Source: Motiliproteus sp. SC1-56
GTDB lineage: Bacteria > Pseudomonadota > Gammaproteobacteria > Pseudomonadales > Balneatricaceae
Direction of reading: 5' to 3'
Assembly: GCF_017309075.1 (NCBI RefSeq)
Contig: NZ_JAEMGS010000004.1
Span: forward strand, 1 to 64,000
DNA length: 64,000 nucleotides
Below the pieces are notes generated by a model. It did no database searches, was not told the DNA's origin, and worked only from the letters and a program-made list of their open reading frames with translations. Each line of letters opens with the position of its first letter. The stretch's first letter is position 1. Of the stretch, positions 53,304 through 62,475 are shown piece after piece. The position numbers were made by a program, and so were the translations under genes.

Positions 53304-53437
53304 GCCGCCGCGTGGTAAAGGCGAAGAGTTGGGGAACGGGGTGTCCCGGGAGAGTGACTTCACCTGCGGAGCGAGGGCGCCGATTTTTCGTTTGGGTGCC
53401 CCTTAGTGTGAACCTTCCAGAGTGACAGGGCAGCACC

Positions 53438-53947
53438 ATGACCTCATCCGACCCCGATACCCACCCGGTCCACACTGAACCCGCCGCCACCCGTGTTCAT
53501 TACTACTAGGGACAGCTGTTGCTGGCCCCGGCCCTGCAGCGAGACCAGGACTATCTACTGGGAAAAATCCGCCAGAGCCACCGGGCTCTGTTTGAACCCG
53601 GGGTGGTCAAGGGGCTGGTGGTGCGGGTGGGGGACGGCCGGGTGCACGTGGCTGCCGGTTTCGCCATGGACAGGCTCGGTCGGCTGCTGGAACTGAGTCG
53701 CGACCTCTCCTTCGAGCCGCCGGCGGAGAATGGGGCCTGGCGGCTCTGCGCGCGGGTCGACGAGCGCTCGCATTTTCTCGAACTTCCCGGCTACCGGGAG
53801 GCTGAAGTGTCACAGCATGCTTCCCTGGTGGAAGAGCGGGTACGGTTTTTCCTGCGTCCGGCGGACGCGCAGATGCCACCGGGGGAGGAGGTGGTTATCG
53901 CCGGCATTCGGCGCCACGGCGGGGGCATTGACGTCAGCGACGCCTGA
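53438..53947 (+). pseudogene. Hypothetical protein gene interrupted by in-frame TAG
   Basis: An ATG at 53438 opens a frame encoding MTSSDPDTHPVHTEPAATRV, then HYY, TAG (53507-53509), then GQLLLAPALQRDQDYLLGK and so on to 53947 in the same frame. The residues around the TAG resemble the RxxYF-x-GQxL...DF..EQ.Y start of a family of uncharacterised proteins that continue HNR-x-LHG-x-GVV-x-GLxV (here SHRALFEPGVVKGLVV). Without the stop the product would be 169 residues, of normal look. The downstream part has no good start of its own. It is either a nonsense-mutated gene, a suppressed stop or a sequence error. Confidence 0.6.
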
Positions 53948-53967
53948 AAAAGTCGACGGGTAGGGAG

Positions 53968-53996
53968 CAAAAAGGGCGGCAGAGGAGCCGCCCTTG
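53968..53996 (-). terminator. sodB terminator
   Basis: Minus strand stem AAGGGCGGC / GCCGCCCTT with loop TCCTCT, followed by TTTTGC. It lies 23 bases after the sodB stop. Confidence 0.85.
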
Positions 53997-54018
53997 GTGG
54001 GGTTGGTCGGGGCCTAGT

Positions 54019-54603
54019 TTACTTGCTCAGGTTTTCGTTGACGAAATCCCAGTTCACCAGAGCCCAGAACGCCTCCATGTACTTCGGACGCAGGTTGCGG
54101 TAGTCGATGTAGTAGGCGTGCTCCCACACATCCACGGTGAGCAGCGGGGTCTGGCCTTCGGTCAGCGGGCAGCCGGCATTGCTGGTGTTGACGATCTCGA
54201 CGCTGCCGTCACTGTTCTTGACCAGCCAGGTCCAGCCGGAGCCGAAGTTGTTTACCGCGCTCTCGGTGAACTTCTCCTTGAAGCTGGCAAAGGAGCCGAA
54301 GGCGCTGTTGATGGCGGCGGCAGCCGCACCGGTGGGCTCGCCGCCACCGTTGGGGCTCAGGCAGTGCCAGTAAAAGGTGTGGTTCCAAACCTGGGCGGCG
54401 TTGTTGAACACCCCGCCGGCGGGGGCGCTGGTGATAATCTCTTCCAGGCTTTTGCCTTCGTACTCGGTCCCCGGCACCAAGCCGTTGAGCTTGACCACGT
54501 AAGTGTTGTGGTGCTTCCCATAGTGGTATTCCAGGGTCTCGGCGGAGATATGGGGTGCCAGCGCGTCTTGCGCGTAGGGGAGGGGCGGCAGTTCAAAGCT
54601 CAT
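54019..54603 (-). CDS. sodB: Iron superoxide dismutase
   Basis: This 194-residue cytoplasmic enzyme dismutates superoxide. The motifs YHYGKHHNTYVVKLN, GGVFNNAAQVWNHTFYW and DVWEHAYYIDYRN provide the three His and one Asp metal ligands. The FNNAAQ(V/I)WNH pattern and length favour the Fe type. GGAAAGGAAAAGG precedes the ATG. It is divergent from the small anchored protein at 54820. Confidence 0.95.
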   Translation of the reverse strand: MSFELPPLPYAQDALAPHISAETLEYHYGKHHNTYVVKLNGLVPGTEYEGKSLEEIITSAPAGGVFNNAAQVWNHTFYWHCLSPNGGGEPTGAAAAAINSAFGSFASFKEKFTESAVNNFGSGWTWLVKNSDGSVEIVNTSNAGCPLTEGQTPLLTVDVWEHAYYIDYRNLRPKYMEAFWALVNWDFVNENLSK

Positions 54604-54819
54604 GACGTTACCTTTTCCTTTCCTGAGTTCAAAAAATAAAGCTGGGAGCGGCCGGTCGGATCCCTAGGCCGCCGTGGAGGTGGCTGATGATAACAGCAGA
54701 ATTGACAAAAGTCATACTGTGGAGGTTGGTTTTTGGCTCGACTAAAGTCGCTTCTACAAAATTCAGCTTAGCCCATAAAATGGGCGGATAAATTAAATAA
54801 TAAGAAGACCTTATCTCTT

Positions 54820-55092
54820 ATGCCGAAACTGTTTCTCTACCTCGGGGGGTTGGCGTTGCTGGCCTTTGTTATCAGCCGCCAGTTTGCGACGCCCGATACC
54901 TGGACGCCCTTTGTGGAGGGTTGTACTCGCAGCGGCGCCAGTTTTGAGCGTTGCGAGTGCCTGGCCGATTACATACACGACCGGCTGAGCGAGGCGGAAG
55001 TGCGGGCGGTGATGGCGAACCGGGTCGCGGGGGCCTCGTTCGAGGGGCGGGTGCATGCGATTGTGGAAGCGGGTACCCAGGCGTGCCGTTAG
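54820..55092 (+). CDS. Small membrane-anchored protein with Cys motif, unknown
   Basis: This 90-residue protein has an N-terminal hydrophobic segment (residues ~4-20) that is either a signal peptide or an anchor, then a short exported domain with CTRSGASFERCECLADYI: one Cys, then C-x-C. Such Cys spacing suggests a disulfide-stabilised helical hairpin. The upstream 200 bases are AT-rich, with a TTGACA at 54702 but no matching -10. I do not recognise a family. It converges on cysQ with a gap of 7 bases. Confidence 0.65.
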   Translation: MPKLFLYLGGLALLAFVISRQFATPDTWTPFVEGCTRSGASFERCECLADYIHDRLSEAEVRAVMANRVAGASFEGRVHAIVEAGTQACR

Positions 55093-55099
55093 CAGGGGA

Positions 55100-55924
55100 T
55101 CAGGCCTCGCCTAACAACCCGAGCCAGTCGACGGTGGGGTCGGCTTGGGCTATGAATTCAGGGTTGTAGAGGCTTGCCCCCGTGTTGTAGCGCAGCGGGC
55201 TTCCCTGGAGATCCGTGACCACCCCGCCGGCGGCTTCCAGCACGGCCTGGGCAGCCGCGGTGTCCCACTCGCTGGTGCGGCCGGTGCGCAGATGCAGATC
55301 GGCCATGCCCTCGGCGATCAGACAGAGTTTCAGCGAGCTTCCGACTGGGGTGATGGACAAGGGGTGCTGGCGGTCCAGTTGCGCCATTAACTGTTGGGTC
55401 CGGTCATTCTGGTGGCTGCGGCTGACCAGGACGCTGGCAGGGCGATAAGGCGTGAGAGGGCGGCTCCGTATGTTGACTTGGCGCCCCTGTTGGTTGAGTT
55501 TGACCGCGCCGGTGCGCAGGCTGCCGCCATAGGTGGTGTGGCTGACCGGGATGTGCACGGCGCCGAGCACCGCGCGGTGCGCCTCAACCAGGGCGATGTT
55601 GACGGTGAACTCGCCATTGCCGTGGATGAACTCCTTGGTCCCGTCGAGGGGGTCGACAAGCCAGTAGCGGGGCCAGTGATGGCGTTCGCCCATCGTCTTG
55701 GCCGGGGATTCTTCAGAAAGGACCGGAATGTCGGGGGTCAGGCGCACTAGGCTGGCGGTGATCAGCTCATGGGCGGCCAGGTCTGCCGAGGTGACGGGAC
55801 TTTCATCGGCCTTGTGCGCTATGTCCAGTCGCGGGCGGTCGTGATAGTAAGTGAGAATAAGGTCGCCCGCTTCCCGGGCGATCTTCATGATTTGCGGCAG
55901 CAGGGCTTCGTTGCTGGCGCTCAC
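55100..55924 (-). CDS. cysQ: 3'(2'),5'-bisphosphate nucleotidase
   Basis: This 274-residue inositol-monophosphatase-superfamily enzyme hydrolyses PAP (from sulfate assimilation) to AMP. The metal-site motifs VLSEESP, WLVDPLDGTKEFIHGNGEFTV (as WLVDPLDGTKEF) and SEWDTAAAQAVLEAAGG are clear. GTG at 55924 overlaps the nudE stop (GTGA) and is preferred; the frame is open to 55960 inside nudE. The nudE-cysQ pair is a common gammaproteobacterial arrangement. Confidence 0.93.
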   Translation of the reverse strand: MSASNEALLPQIMKIAREAGDLILTYYHDRPRLDIAHKADESPVTSADLAAHELITASLVRLTPDIPVLSEESPAKTMGERHHWPRYWLVDPLDGTKEFIHGNGEFTVNIALVEAHRAVLGAVHIPVSHTTYGGSLRTGAVKLNQQGRQVNIRSRPLTPYRPASVLVSRSHQNDRTQQLMAQLDRQHPLSITPVGSSLKLCLIAEGMADLHLRTGRTSEWDTAAAQAVLEAAGGVVTDLQGSPLRYNTGASLYNPEFIAQADPTVDWLGLLGEA

Positions 55925-56478
55925 CGAGCGTGTTCCTCCCGGCGAAAAAGCTGCTTCCACAGCAAAAGCGCGGCGATGACCCGGGCTTCGGAAAAATCCC
56001 GCTCCAGCACCAGTTTGTCAATTTCCGCCACCGGGTGGGCAATCACCTCCAGCGGCTCCGGCTCGTCCCCCGGCAGGCGCTTGGGGTAGAGGTCTTCGGC
56101 GACAATGATCTGGATGCTGTGCCCCATGTAGTTGGGCGCGGTGGTCAGCTCCTTGAGCGGCGTCAGACGCCGCGCGCCGTAGCCCACCTCCTCCATCAAC
56201 TCCCGGTTGGCCGCTTCGAGCGGGTCCTCGCCGGGGTCAATCAGCCCCTTGGGCAGGGTCAACTGGTAGGCGTTGAGGCCGGCGGCGTATTCGTTGATCA
56301 GCAGCAGGGTATCGGGGTCGAGCAGGGGAATGACCATCACTGCCCCCCAGCCCTTTTTGGCCAAGCGCTCGTAGGTGCGTTCAACGCCGTTGGTGAATCG
56401 CAGATCCAGGGCTTCTACCTCGAAGAGGCGGCTGCGGGCCACGGTTCGTGTCTTCAAAATTTCGGGCTTTGTCGGCAT
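55921..56478 (-). CDS. nudE: ADP compounds hydrolase, Nudix family
   Basis: This 185-residue Nudix enzyme hydrolyses ADP-ribose, NADH and diadenosine polyphosphates. The Nudix box runs from GLIDPGEDPLEAANRE to LMEEVGY, with all required residues. YQLTLPKGLIDPGED and TTAPNYMGH match NudE. It is divergent from yrfG with a gap of 38 bases, as in other gammaproteobacteria. Confidence 0.93.
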   Translation of the reverse strand: MPTKPEILKTRTVARSRLFEVEALDLRFTNGVERTYERLAKKGWGAVMVIPLLDPDTLLLINEYAAGLNAYQLTLPKGLIDPGEDPLEAANRELMEEVGYGARRLTPLKELTTAPNYMGHSIQIIVAEDLYPKRLPGDEPEPLEVIAHPVAEIDKLVLERDFSEARVIAALLLWKQLFRREEHAR

Positions 56479-56516
56479 ACTGAAAGGTCTCCGGCGACCA
56501 CCATAGAACGAGGATC

Positions 56517-57179
56517 ATGCTGAACTGGGATACCATCGATACCGTCCTGCTGGACATGGACGGCACCCTCTTGGATCTGCACTACGATACGTATTTCTGG
56601 CTTGAGCACCTGCCGGCGCGCTACGCCGAGACCCACGGGATTTCCGCGGCACAGGCCCGGGCACAGTTGCACAAGCGTATCATAGAGGAACAGGGCTCGC
56701 TCAACTGGTACTGCGTGGACTTCTGGTCGGCGGAACTGGGGGTTGATATCGGCGCGCTCAAGCGTGAAATCAGCCACAAGGTGGCGTTTCGCCCGTACGT
56801 GAAGGACTTCCTCAGCGCGCTGCGCGAGGCCGGCCTGCGCTCGGTGATCGTGACCAACTGCCACCGTACCAGCCTCCAGATGAAGCTGGAGCAGACCGGT
56901 CTTGATCGCCTGGTGGACGGCATCGTCTGCTCCCACGATTTCAAAGTGCCCAAGGAAGATGTGCGCTTCTGGGACAGCCTGCAACATGAACAGCCCTTTG
57001 ACCGGACCCGCACCCTGCTGGTGGATGACAGCCTGGCGGTGCTGCGCTCTGCCGCCCACTACGGTATCCGTCATCTGCTGACCATCTACCAGCCGGACAG
57101 CCGCCAGCCAGCGCGGGCCATCGACGAGTTTCCCGGCATCGACCATTTCGACCAAATCCACCCGGGAGTCCGGCGATGA
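56517..57179 (+). CDS. yrfG: GMP/IMP nucleotidase, HAD family
   Basis: This 220-residue HAD phosphatase has the nucleophile motif LLDMDGTLLDL, motif II VIVTN and motif IV TLLVDDSLAVL. It dephosphorylates GMP and IMP. Its stop overlaps hslR by four bases; the nudE/yrfG/hslR/hslO order is the conserved gammaproteobacterial neighbourhood. Confidence 0.92.
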   Translation: MLNWDTIDTVLLDMDGTLLDLHYDTYFWLEHLPARYAETHGISAAQARAQLHKRIIEEQGSLNWYCVDFWSAELGVDIGALKREISHKVAFRPYVKDFLSALREAGLRSVIVTNCHRTSLQMKLEQTGLDRLVDGIVCSHDFKVPKEDVRFWDSLQHEQPFDRTRTLLVDDSLAVLRSAAHYGIRHLLTIYQPDSRQPARAIDEFPGIDHFDQIHPGVRR

Positions 57180-57580
57180 GCCCCGTTTCCGGCATCGAAC
57201 GGGTGCGTCTGGACAAGTGGCTCTGGGCGGCCCGCTTTTTCAAGACCCGCGCTCTGGCCAAGCAGGCGATTGAAGGGGGCAAAGTTCACTACAACGGCGC
57301 TCGCGCCAAGGTGAGCCGTCCGGTGGAGGTGGGAGCCCTGCTGCAGATTCGGCAGGGGTTTGACGAGAAAACCGTCGAGGTCCTGGCGCTCTCCGATCAG
57401 CGCCGCGGGGCGCCCGAGGCCGCGCTGCTCTACCGGGAGACCGAAGAGAGTCTGCGACGGCGGGAGCTTGCCGCCGAGCAGCGCCGGGCGCTGCGGGGAG
57501 CGGCCCCGGTATCGGACGGTCGCCCGACCAAAAAGCAGCGCCGGCGTATCCAGGCCTTCAAGGGCAGCTTCGAGGAGTAG
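57176..57580 (+). CDS. hslR: Ribosome-associated heat shock protein Hsp15
   Basis: This 134-residue S4-domain protein (VRLDKWLWAARFFKTRALAKQ... as RLDKWLWAARFFKTR; GGKVHYNGARAKVSR) binds stalled 50S subunits carrying peptidyl-tRNA, helping to recycle them. The C-terminal tail is strongly basic (PTKKQRRRIQAFKGSFEE). It overlaps yrfG and precedes hslO. Confidence 0.94.
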   Translation: MSPVSGIERVRLDKWLWAARFFKTRALAKQAIEGGKVHYNGARAKVSRPVEVGALLQIRQGFDEKTVEVLALSDQRRGAPEAALLYRETEESLRRRELAAEQRRALRGAAPVSDGRPTKKQRRRIQAFKGSFEE

Positions 57581-57716
57581 CATTTCTTCCCGGAACCCGC
57601 GGCGAGTTGACCGGGGCATGCAGGGCTAGCGGCGGCAGCTGTGGTAAAATGCTGCATTCGCCGCCATTCCAGCCGAGCCAATCCTGCCAGCCAAACCCAT
57701 CCAAACAAAAGTGACT

Positions 57717-58598
57717 ATGAGTAACCCTGACCAGATCCAACGTTTTATCTTCGACGATACCGACGTGCGCGGAGTGCTGACCGGTACCGATGCCGCGTAC
57801 CAGGCCGTGTTGCAGTCCCATGAGTACCCGGTGGCGATTCAACGGCTGCTGGGCGAGATGCTGGCGGCGGTCAGCCTGCTCAGCTCAACCCTGAAATTTT
57901 CCGGTCGCCTGGGACTTCAGGCGCGGGGCGAGGGGGCGGTGAGCCTGATGATGGCCGAGTGCAACCATCAGCACGACCTGCGGGCCATTGCCCGCTGGGA
58001 AGGGACGCTGGACGAGGATGCCGGACTGCTGGAACTGCTGGGGCGCGGCCAGTTGGTGATCACCATCGAGCCTGAAAAGGGACAGCGTTACCAAGGGGTG
58101 GTGGCGCTGGAGAGGCCCCAGCTCGCCCAGTGCCTGGAATCTTACTTTCAGCAGTCCGAGCAGCTCGCCACCCGCATTTTGCTGGCGGCTGACGGCGACA
58201 AGGCAGCCGGCATGCTGTTGCAGGCGCTGCCAGCCAAGGAGCAGAATGAACGCTATCGGGAGAACTGGGACCGCATTGCCCATCTGGGGGCGACGCTCAG
58301 CAGCGCCGAACTGTTGACCCTGGATAACCAGACGTTGCTGTATCGGCTTTACCACGAGGAGGCGCTGCGCTTGTTCGACCCGGAGCCCCTGCGGTTCGCC
58401 TGCGACTGTAGCCGCGAGCGCAGCCTTGGGGCCTTGCGGACGCTCGGTGAGGAGGAGGTGGCCTCAATGCTGGACGAGGCGGGCAGGATTGCGCTGGACT
58501 GCCAGTTCTGTAATGCCCGTTATGAGTACGATCGCGCTGACATCCAGCAGCTGTTCAGTGATTCCTCCGGTATCACCCCCTCGCCATCGCGCCACTGA
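57717..58598 (+). CDS. hslO: Redox-regulated chaperone Hsp33
   Basis: This 293-residue holdase chaperone is activated by oxidation. The C-terminal zinc centre is intact: CDC (in RFACDCSRERSL) and CQFC (in LDCQFCNARYEY). The N-terminal domain has VRGVLTGTDAAYQAVLQ. ATG at 57717 is taken; a GTG at 57711 is in frame but has no better Shine-Dalgarno. A TAAAAT lies at 57645 as possible -10. A terminator follows. Confidence 0.95.
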   Translation: MSNPDQIQRFIFDDTDVRGVLTGTDAAYQAVLQSHEYPVAIQRLLGEMLAAVSLLSSTLKFSGRLGLQARGEGAVSLMMAECNHQHDLRAIARWEGTLDEDAGLLELLGRGQLVITIEPEKGQRYQGVVALERPQLAQCLESYFQQSEQLATRILLAADGDKAAGMLLQALPAKEQNERYRENWDRIAHLGATLSSAELLTLDNQTLLYRLYHEEALRLFDPEPLRFACDCSRERSLGALRTLGEEEVASMLDEAGRIALDCQFCNARYEYDRADIQQLFSDSSGITPSPSRH

Positions 58599-58660
58599 GC
58601 ATGCGCCTTAGGGGCCCGGGCACCGGACGAACACCGCCGATAGCGGCATGACCCGGTTCG

Positions 58661-58697
58661 GGGGGTTGTAATCTGGCGCCGCAGCCCCCATTTTATT
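58661..58697 (+). terminator. hslO terminator
   Basis: Stem GGGGGTTG / CAGCCCCC with a 13-base loop that contains GGCGCC, followed by ATTTTATT. Confidence 0.7.
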
Positions 58698-58825
58698 GGG
58701 CACCGCTGTGCCGATATCGGGCAAGGCGTCCTTTGAACGACGAAGGTAGCGCTTTTATCTGTTCATCCTACCGGCTATGATGAGCCACCATTCAAGTGCG
58801 CCGAGTACCTTGGAGAAAGGATTTT

Positions 58826-59152
58826 ATGAGCGAGAATATTATTAACGTGACCGACGCCAGCTTTGAGGAAGAAGTTCTCAAGGCCGATGGTGCTGTACTG
58901 GTCGACTACTGGGCCGAGTGGTGCGGACCGTGCAAGATGATCGCCCCCGTGCTGGAAGAGGTGGCGAAGGACTACAGCGACAAGCTGAAAGTCTGCAAGC
59001 TGAATATCGATGAGAACAATGAAACCCCGCCCAAATTCGGGATTCGCGGCATCCCTACGCTGATGCTGTTCAAAGGCGGCAATGTGGAAGCGACCAAGGT
59101 GGGCGCCCTGTCCAAGTCGCAGCTGACCGCGTTCCTTGACGGGAACCTCTGA
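58826..59152 (+). CDS. trxA: Thioredoxin 1
   Basis: This 108-residue thioredoxin has the active site [15 protein letters not shown] and the cis-Pro loop [21 protein letters not shown] precedes the ATG at 58826; the frame is open 30 bases further upstream. A TATGAT at 58776 is a possible -10. It reduces cytoplasmic protein disulfides and precedes rho, the usual order. Confidence 0.96.
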   Translation: MSENIINVTDASFEEEVLKADGAVLVDYWAEWCGPCKMIAPVLEEVAKDYSDKLKVCKLNIDENNETPPKFGIRGIPTLMLFKGGNVEATKVGALSKSQLTAFLDGNL

Positions 59153-59165
59153 TCGTCGAATCAAC

Positions 59166-59206
59166 AAGGCGCAGCCAAGCGGGGGTGTCCCGGGTTGCGC
59201 TTTATA
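59166..59206 (+). terminator. Weak terminator or attenuator between trxA and rho
   Basis: Stem GCGCAGCC / GGTTGCGC with outer AAG/TTT pairs, followed by TTTATAT. The short U tract suggests partial termination, leaving readthrough into the 229-base rho leader. Confidence 0.5.
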
Positions 59207-59381
59207 TCCCTTCTCTTGCGCAGGGGCGCGCGGTAGCGGCGCCAGTTGCAATCTTTGGGATTAATGGCCAGAATAGCGCTGTTGAGGCCGCCTGACGGGC
59301 TGCCGCGCTCCGTTCTACCCCTCTTTCTTACTTATTCTACCTACCCACCCAGAGTGCCATCGGGCACCTTGACAACTGACT

Positions 59382-60641
59382 ATGAATCTCACCGAACTCA
59401 AACGTAAATCCGTACCCGAACTGCTGGACATCGCCAAGGAAATGGGCCTGGAGAATCTGGCCCGATCCAGAAAACAGGATGTCATTTTCTCCATCCTCAA
59501 GAAGCACGCGAAGAGCGGTGAAGATATCTACGGAGACGGGGTCCTGGAAATTCTGCAGGACGGCTTCGGCTTCCTGCGCTCGGCGGACAGCTCCTACCTG
59601 GCCGGCCCCGATGACATCTACGTCTCCCCCAGTCAGATCCGGCGTTTCAACCTGCGTAAGGGCGACACCATCGCCGGCAAAATCCGCCCCCCCAAGGACG
59701 GTGAGCGTTACTTCGCCCTGCTCAAGGTCAGCGAGATCAATTTTGATCGCCCCGAGCAGGCCAAGACCAAAATCCTGTTCGAGAACCTGACCCCGCTGTT
59801 CGCCCAGAAGCGACTGCGCATGGAGCAGGGTAACGGCAGTACCGAAGACCTGACTGCGCGGGTGATCGACCTGGTCTGCCCCATGGGCAAGGGCCAGCGG
59901 GCCCTGATCGTCTCCCCGCCCAAGGCAGGTAAAACCTTGATGTTGCAGAACATCGCCAACTCCATCACCCGCAACAACCCCGAGTGTTACCTGATCGTCC
60001 TGCTGATCGACGAACGCCCTGAAGAGGTGACCGAGATGCAGCGCACCGTGCGCGGCGAAGTGGTGGCCAGTACCTTTGACGAGCCGCCGGCCCGTCACGT
60101 GCAGGTGGCTGAGATGGTGCTGGAGAAGGCCAAGCGCCTGGTCGAGCACAAGCAGGACGTGGTGATCCTCCTGGATTCCATCACCCGCCTGGCCCGGGCC
60201 TACAACACCGTGATCCCCTCCTCGGGCAAGGTGTTGACCGGTGGTGTGGACGCCCACGCCCTGGAGCGCCCCAAGCGCTTTTTCGGCGCGGCCCGAAACA
60301 TCGAGGAGGGCGGCAGCCTGACCATCATCGCCACCGCCCTGGTGGATACCGGCTCGAAGATGGACGAGGTGATCTTCGAGGAGTTCAAGGGCACCGGTAA
60401 CTCCGAACTCCACCTGGACCGCAAGGCCGCCGAAAAGCGGGTCTTCCCGGCCATGAACATCCGTCGCTCCGGCACCCGGCGCGAGGAGCTGCTGACCAAC
60501 GAAGACGAACTGCAGCGGATGTGGATCCTGCGCAAGCTGCTGGACTCCATGGAGGACACGGCGGCGATCGAATTCGTGCTCGACAAGCTGAAGGACTTCA
60601 AGACCAACGACGAGTTCTTCCTGTCCATGAAGCGCAAGTAA
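59382..60641 (+). CDS. rho: Transcription termination factor Rho
   Basis: This 419-residue hexameric RNA helicase has the N-terminal Rho domain ([20 protein letters not shown]), the RNA-binding cold-shock-like fold ([18 protein letters not shown]), the P-loop [15 protein letters not shown], Walker [16 protein letters not shown] and the secondary RNA-site [14 protein letters not shown]. Length is normal. The 229-base leader is long enough for the autoregulation known for rho. Confidence 0.98.
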   Translation: MNLTELKRKSVPELLDIAKEMGLENLARSRKQDVIFSILKKHAKSGEDIYGDGVLEILQDGFGFLRSADSSYLAGPDDIYVSPSQIRRFNLRKGDTIAGKIRPPKDGERYFALLKVSEINFDRPEQAKTKILFENLTPLFAQKRLRMEQGNGSTEDLTARVIDLVCPMGKGQRALIVSPPKAGKTLMLQNIANSITRNNPECYLIVLLIDERPEEVTEMQRTVRGEVVASTFDEPPARHVQVAEMVLEKAKRLVEHKQDVVILLDSITRLARAYNTVIPSSGKVLTGGVDAHALERPKRFFGAARNIEEGGSLTIIATALVDTGSKMDEVIFEEFKGTGNSELHLDRKAAEKRVFPAMNIRRSGTRREELLTNEDELQRMWILRKLLDSMEDTAAIEFVLDKLKDFKTNDEFFLSMKRK

Positions 60642-60660
60642 ACCGTCGCTTCCGCTGATC

Positions 60661-60690
60661 AAGGGTAAGCCCCAGGGCTTACCCTTTTTT
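60661..60690 (+). terminator. rho intrinsic terminator
   Basis: Perfect 10-bp stem AAGGGTAAGC / GCTTACCCTT, loop CCCAGG, followed by TTTT. Confidence 0.92.
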
Positions 60691-60697
60691 GCGTCCA

Positions 60698-60852
60698 GGG
60701 ATGGACGTATGCCGCGGAGGCAGGAAGCCGGCAGCGGTATGCGAGGGATGGACGTATGCCGCGGATGCAGGAGGCCGGCAGCGGTATGCGAGGGATGGAC
60801 GTATGCCGCGGAGGCAGGAGGCCGGCAGCGGTATCAGGGATGGACGTATGCC
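60698..60852. repeat. 47-bp tandem direct repeat, three copies plus a partial
   Basis: GGGATGGACGTATGCC recurs at 60698, 60745, 60792 and 60837: two periods of 47 bases and one of 45. The copies differ at a few positions, and the fourth diverges after 16 bases. Each full unit can pair ATGCCGC with GCGGTAT (one G-T pair) around a GC-rich loop containing GCCGGC. The period is not a multiple of three and no coding frame is supported. It fills most of the 343-base gap between rho and ubiD; the rest holds nothing obvious. Confidence 0.9.
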
Positions 60853-60984
60853 ACGCAGACGGGCCGCTGAATACCCGGGGATAACCAGGCTCTGCCTTCA
60901 CTTCTGTACCCAAAGGGCAACGGCTGGCCAGGGTTCCGGGAAATGACTAAAATCGCTTTTCTGATCGAAATGCTGGGTTAAACC

Positions 60985-62475
60985 ATGAAATACAAGGATC
61001 TCAGAGACTTTATCCAGGGGCTGGAGGATCGGGGCGAGCTGGTCCGGGTTAAGGCCGAGGTGGACCCTCACCTGGAGATGACCGAGATCTGTGACCGCAC
61101 CCTGCGGGCGGGTGGCCCGGCCATTCTCTTTGAGAACCCCAAGGGTTTTGATATGCCGGTGCTGGCGAACCTGTTTGGCACGCCGGGGCGGGTGGCCCTG
61201 GGCATGGGTGAAGAGGAAGTGTCGCAGCTGCGGGAAATTGGCCGCTTGCTGGCCTTTCTCAAGGAGCCCGAGCCGCCCAAGGGGATGAAGGATGCCTGGG
61301 AGAAGCTGCCGATCTTCAAGCAGGTCATGAACATGGGGCCCAAGGTGGTTAAACAGGCCCCTTGCCAGACTCACGTGTTTCAGGGCGAGGAGGTGGACCT
61401 TCGGCGCCTGCCGATCCAAACCTGCTGGCCTGGTGATGCCGCGCCCTTGGTGACCTGGCCGCTGGTGATCACCAAGGGGCCGCATAAGGAACGCCAGAAC
61501 CTGGGGATTTATCGCCAGCAGCTGCTCGGGCGCAACAAGCTGATCATGCGCTGGCTCTCCCACCGCGGCGGGGCGCTGGACTTCAAAGAGTGGCAGCAGG
61601 CCCACCCGGGAGAGCGCTTCCCCGTTGCCGTGGCCCTGGGGGCGGATCCGGCGACCATTCTCGGCGCGGTGACCCCGGTGCCGGACACGCTTTCCGAATA
61701 CGCCTTTGCCGGGCTGCTGCGGGGGCAGAAGACCGAGCTTGTGAAGTGTCTTACTTCGGATCTGCAGGTGCCCGCCTCCGCGGAGATTGTGCTTGAAGGC
61801 TATATCGAAGCTGGAGAAGTAGCCGAAGAGGGGCCTTTTGGGGATCACACCGGTTATTACAACGAGGTCGAGTCCTTCCCCGTCTTCACCGTGGAGTGCC
61901 TGACCCACCGCAACCGGCCGATCTATCACTCCACCTATACCGGACGCCCGCCGGACGAGCCGGCGGTATTGGGGGTGGCGCTGAACGAGGTGTTCGTACC
62001 CATCCTGCAGAAACAGTTTCCGGAAATCGTCGATTTCTACCTGCCGCCGGAGGGGTGCTCCTACCGGTTGGCGGTGGTGACCATGAAAAAGCAGTACCCG
62101 GGACACGCCAAGCGGGTGATGATGGGCGTCTGGTCTTTCCTGCGGCAGTTTATGTACACCAAATTCGTCATTGTCACCGACGATGACGTGAACGCACGGG
62201 ACTGGAAGGATGTGATCTGGGCGATGACCACCCGCATGGATCCGGCCCGGGACAGCGTCTTTATCGAAAACACGCCGATCGATTACCTGGATTTCGCCTC
62301 GCCGGTACCGCGCCTGGGGTCGAAAATGGGCTTTGATGCCACCAATAAGCTGCCCGGCGAGACCGAGCGCGAATGGGGCCGCCCCATCAGCATGGATCCC
62401 GCGGTGAAAAAGCGGGTCGATGAAATCTGGGCAAGCCTTGGAATCGAGTTACCCGAAGGAGGGGCCCCCCTGTGA
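60985..62475 (+). CDS. ubiD: 4-hydroxy-3-polyprenylbenzoate decarboxylase
   Basis: This 496-residue prFMN-dependent decarboxylase removes the carboxyl group from the ubiquinone precursor. The conserved segments [39 protein letters not shown] and [15 protein letters not shown] (metal/prFMN region) are present and length is normal. Its stop overlaps the GTG of the flavin reductase gene, a coupling that makes sense because UbiX/UbiD need reduced flavin. Confidence 0.96.
   Translation: MKYKDLRDFIQGLEDRGELVRVKAEVDPHLEMTEICDRTLRAGGPAILFENPKGFDMPVLANLFGTPGRVALGMGEEEVSQLREIGRLLAFLKEPEPPKGMKDAWEKLPIFKQVMNMGPKVVKQAPCQTHVFQGEEVDLRRLPIQTCWPGDAAPLVTWPLVITKGPHKERQNLGIYRQQLLGRNKLIMRWLSHRGGALDFKEWQQAHPGERFPVAVALGADPATILGAVTPVPDTLSEYAFAGLLRGQKTELVKCLTSDLQVPASAEIVLEGYIEAGEVAEEGPFGDHTGYYNEVESFPVFTVECLTHRNRPIYHSTYTGRPPDEPAVLGVALNEVFVPILQKQFPEIVDFYLPPEGCSYRLAVVTMKKQYPGHAKRVMMGVWSFLRQFMYTKFVIVTDDDVNARDWKDVIWAMTTRMDPARDSVFIENTPIDYLDFASPVPRLGSKMGFDATNKLPGETEREWGRPISMDPAVKKRVDEIWASLGIELPEGGAPL

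Noticed and set aside
53507-53509. TAG as a pyrrolysine codon
   Set aside because: Pyrrolysine use is rare and confined mostly to methylamine metabolism; nothing in the window supports it, so mutation or sequence error is the simpler reading.
59337-60662. Minus-strand 441-codon frame opposite rho
   Set aside because: It is fully covered by the rho coding sequence, with no start signals or motifs.
60698-60852. Possible CRISPR array
   Set aside because: The repeats are contiguous copies of a 47-base unit with no unique spacers, and no cas genes are near.
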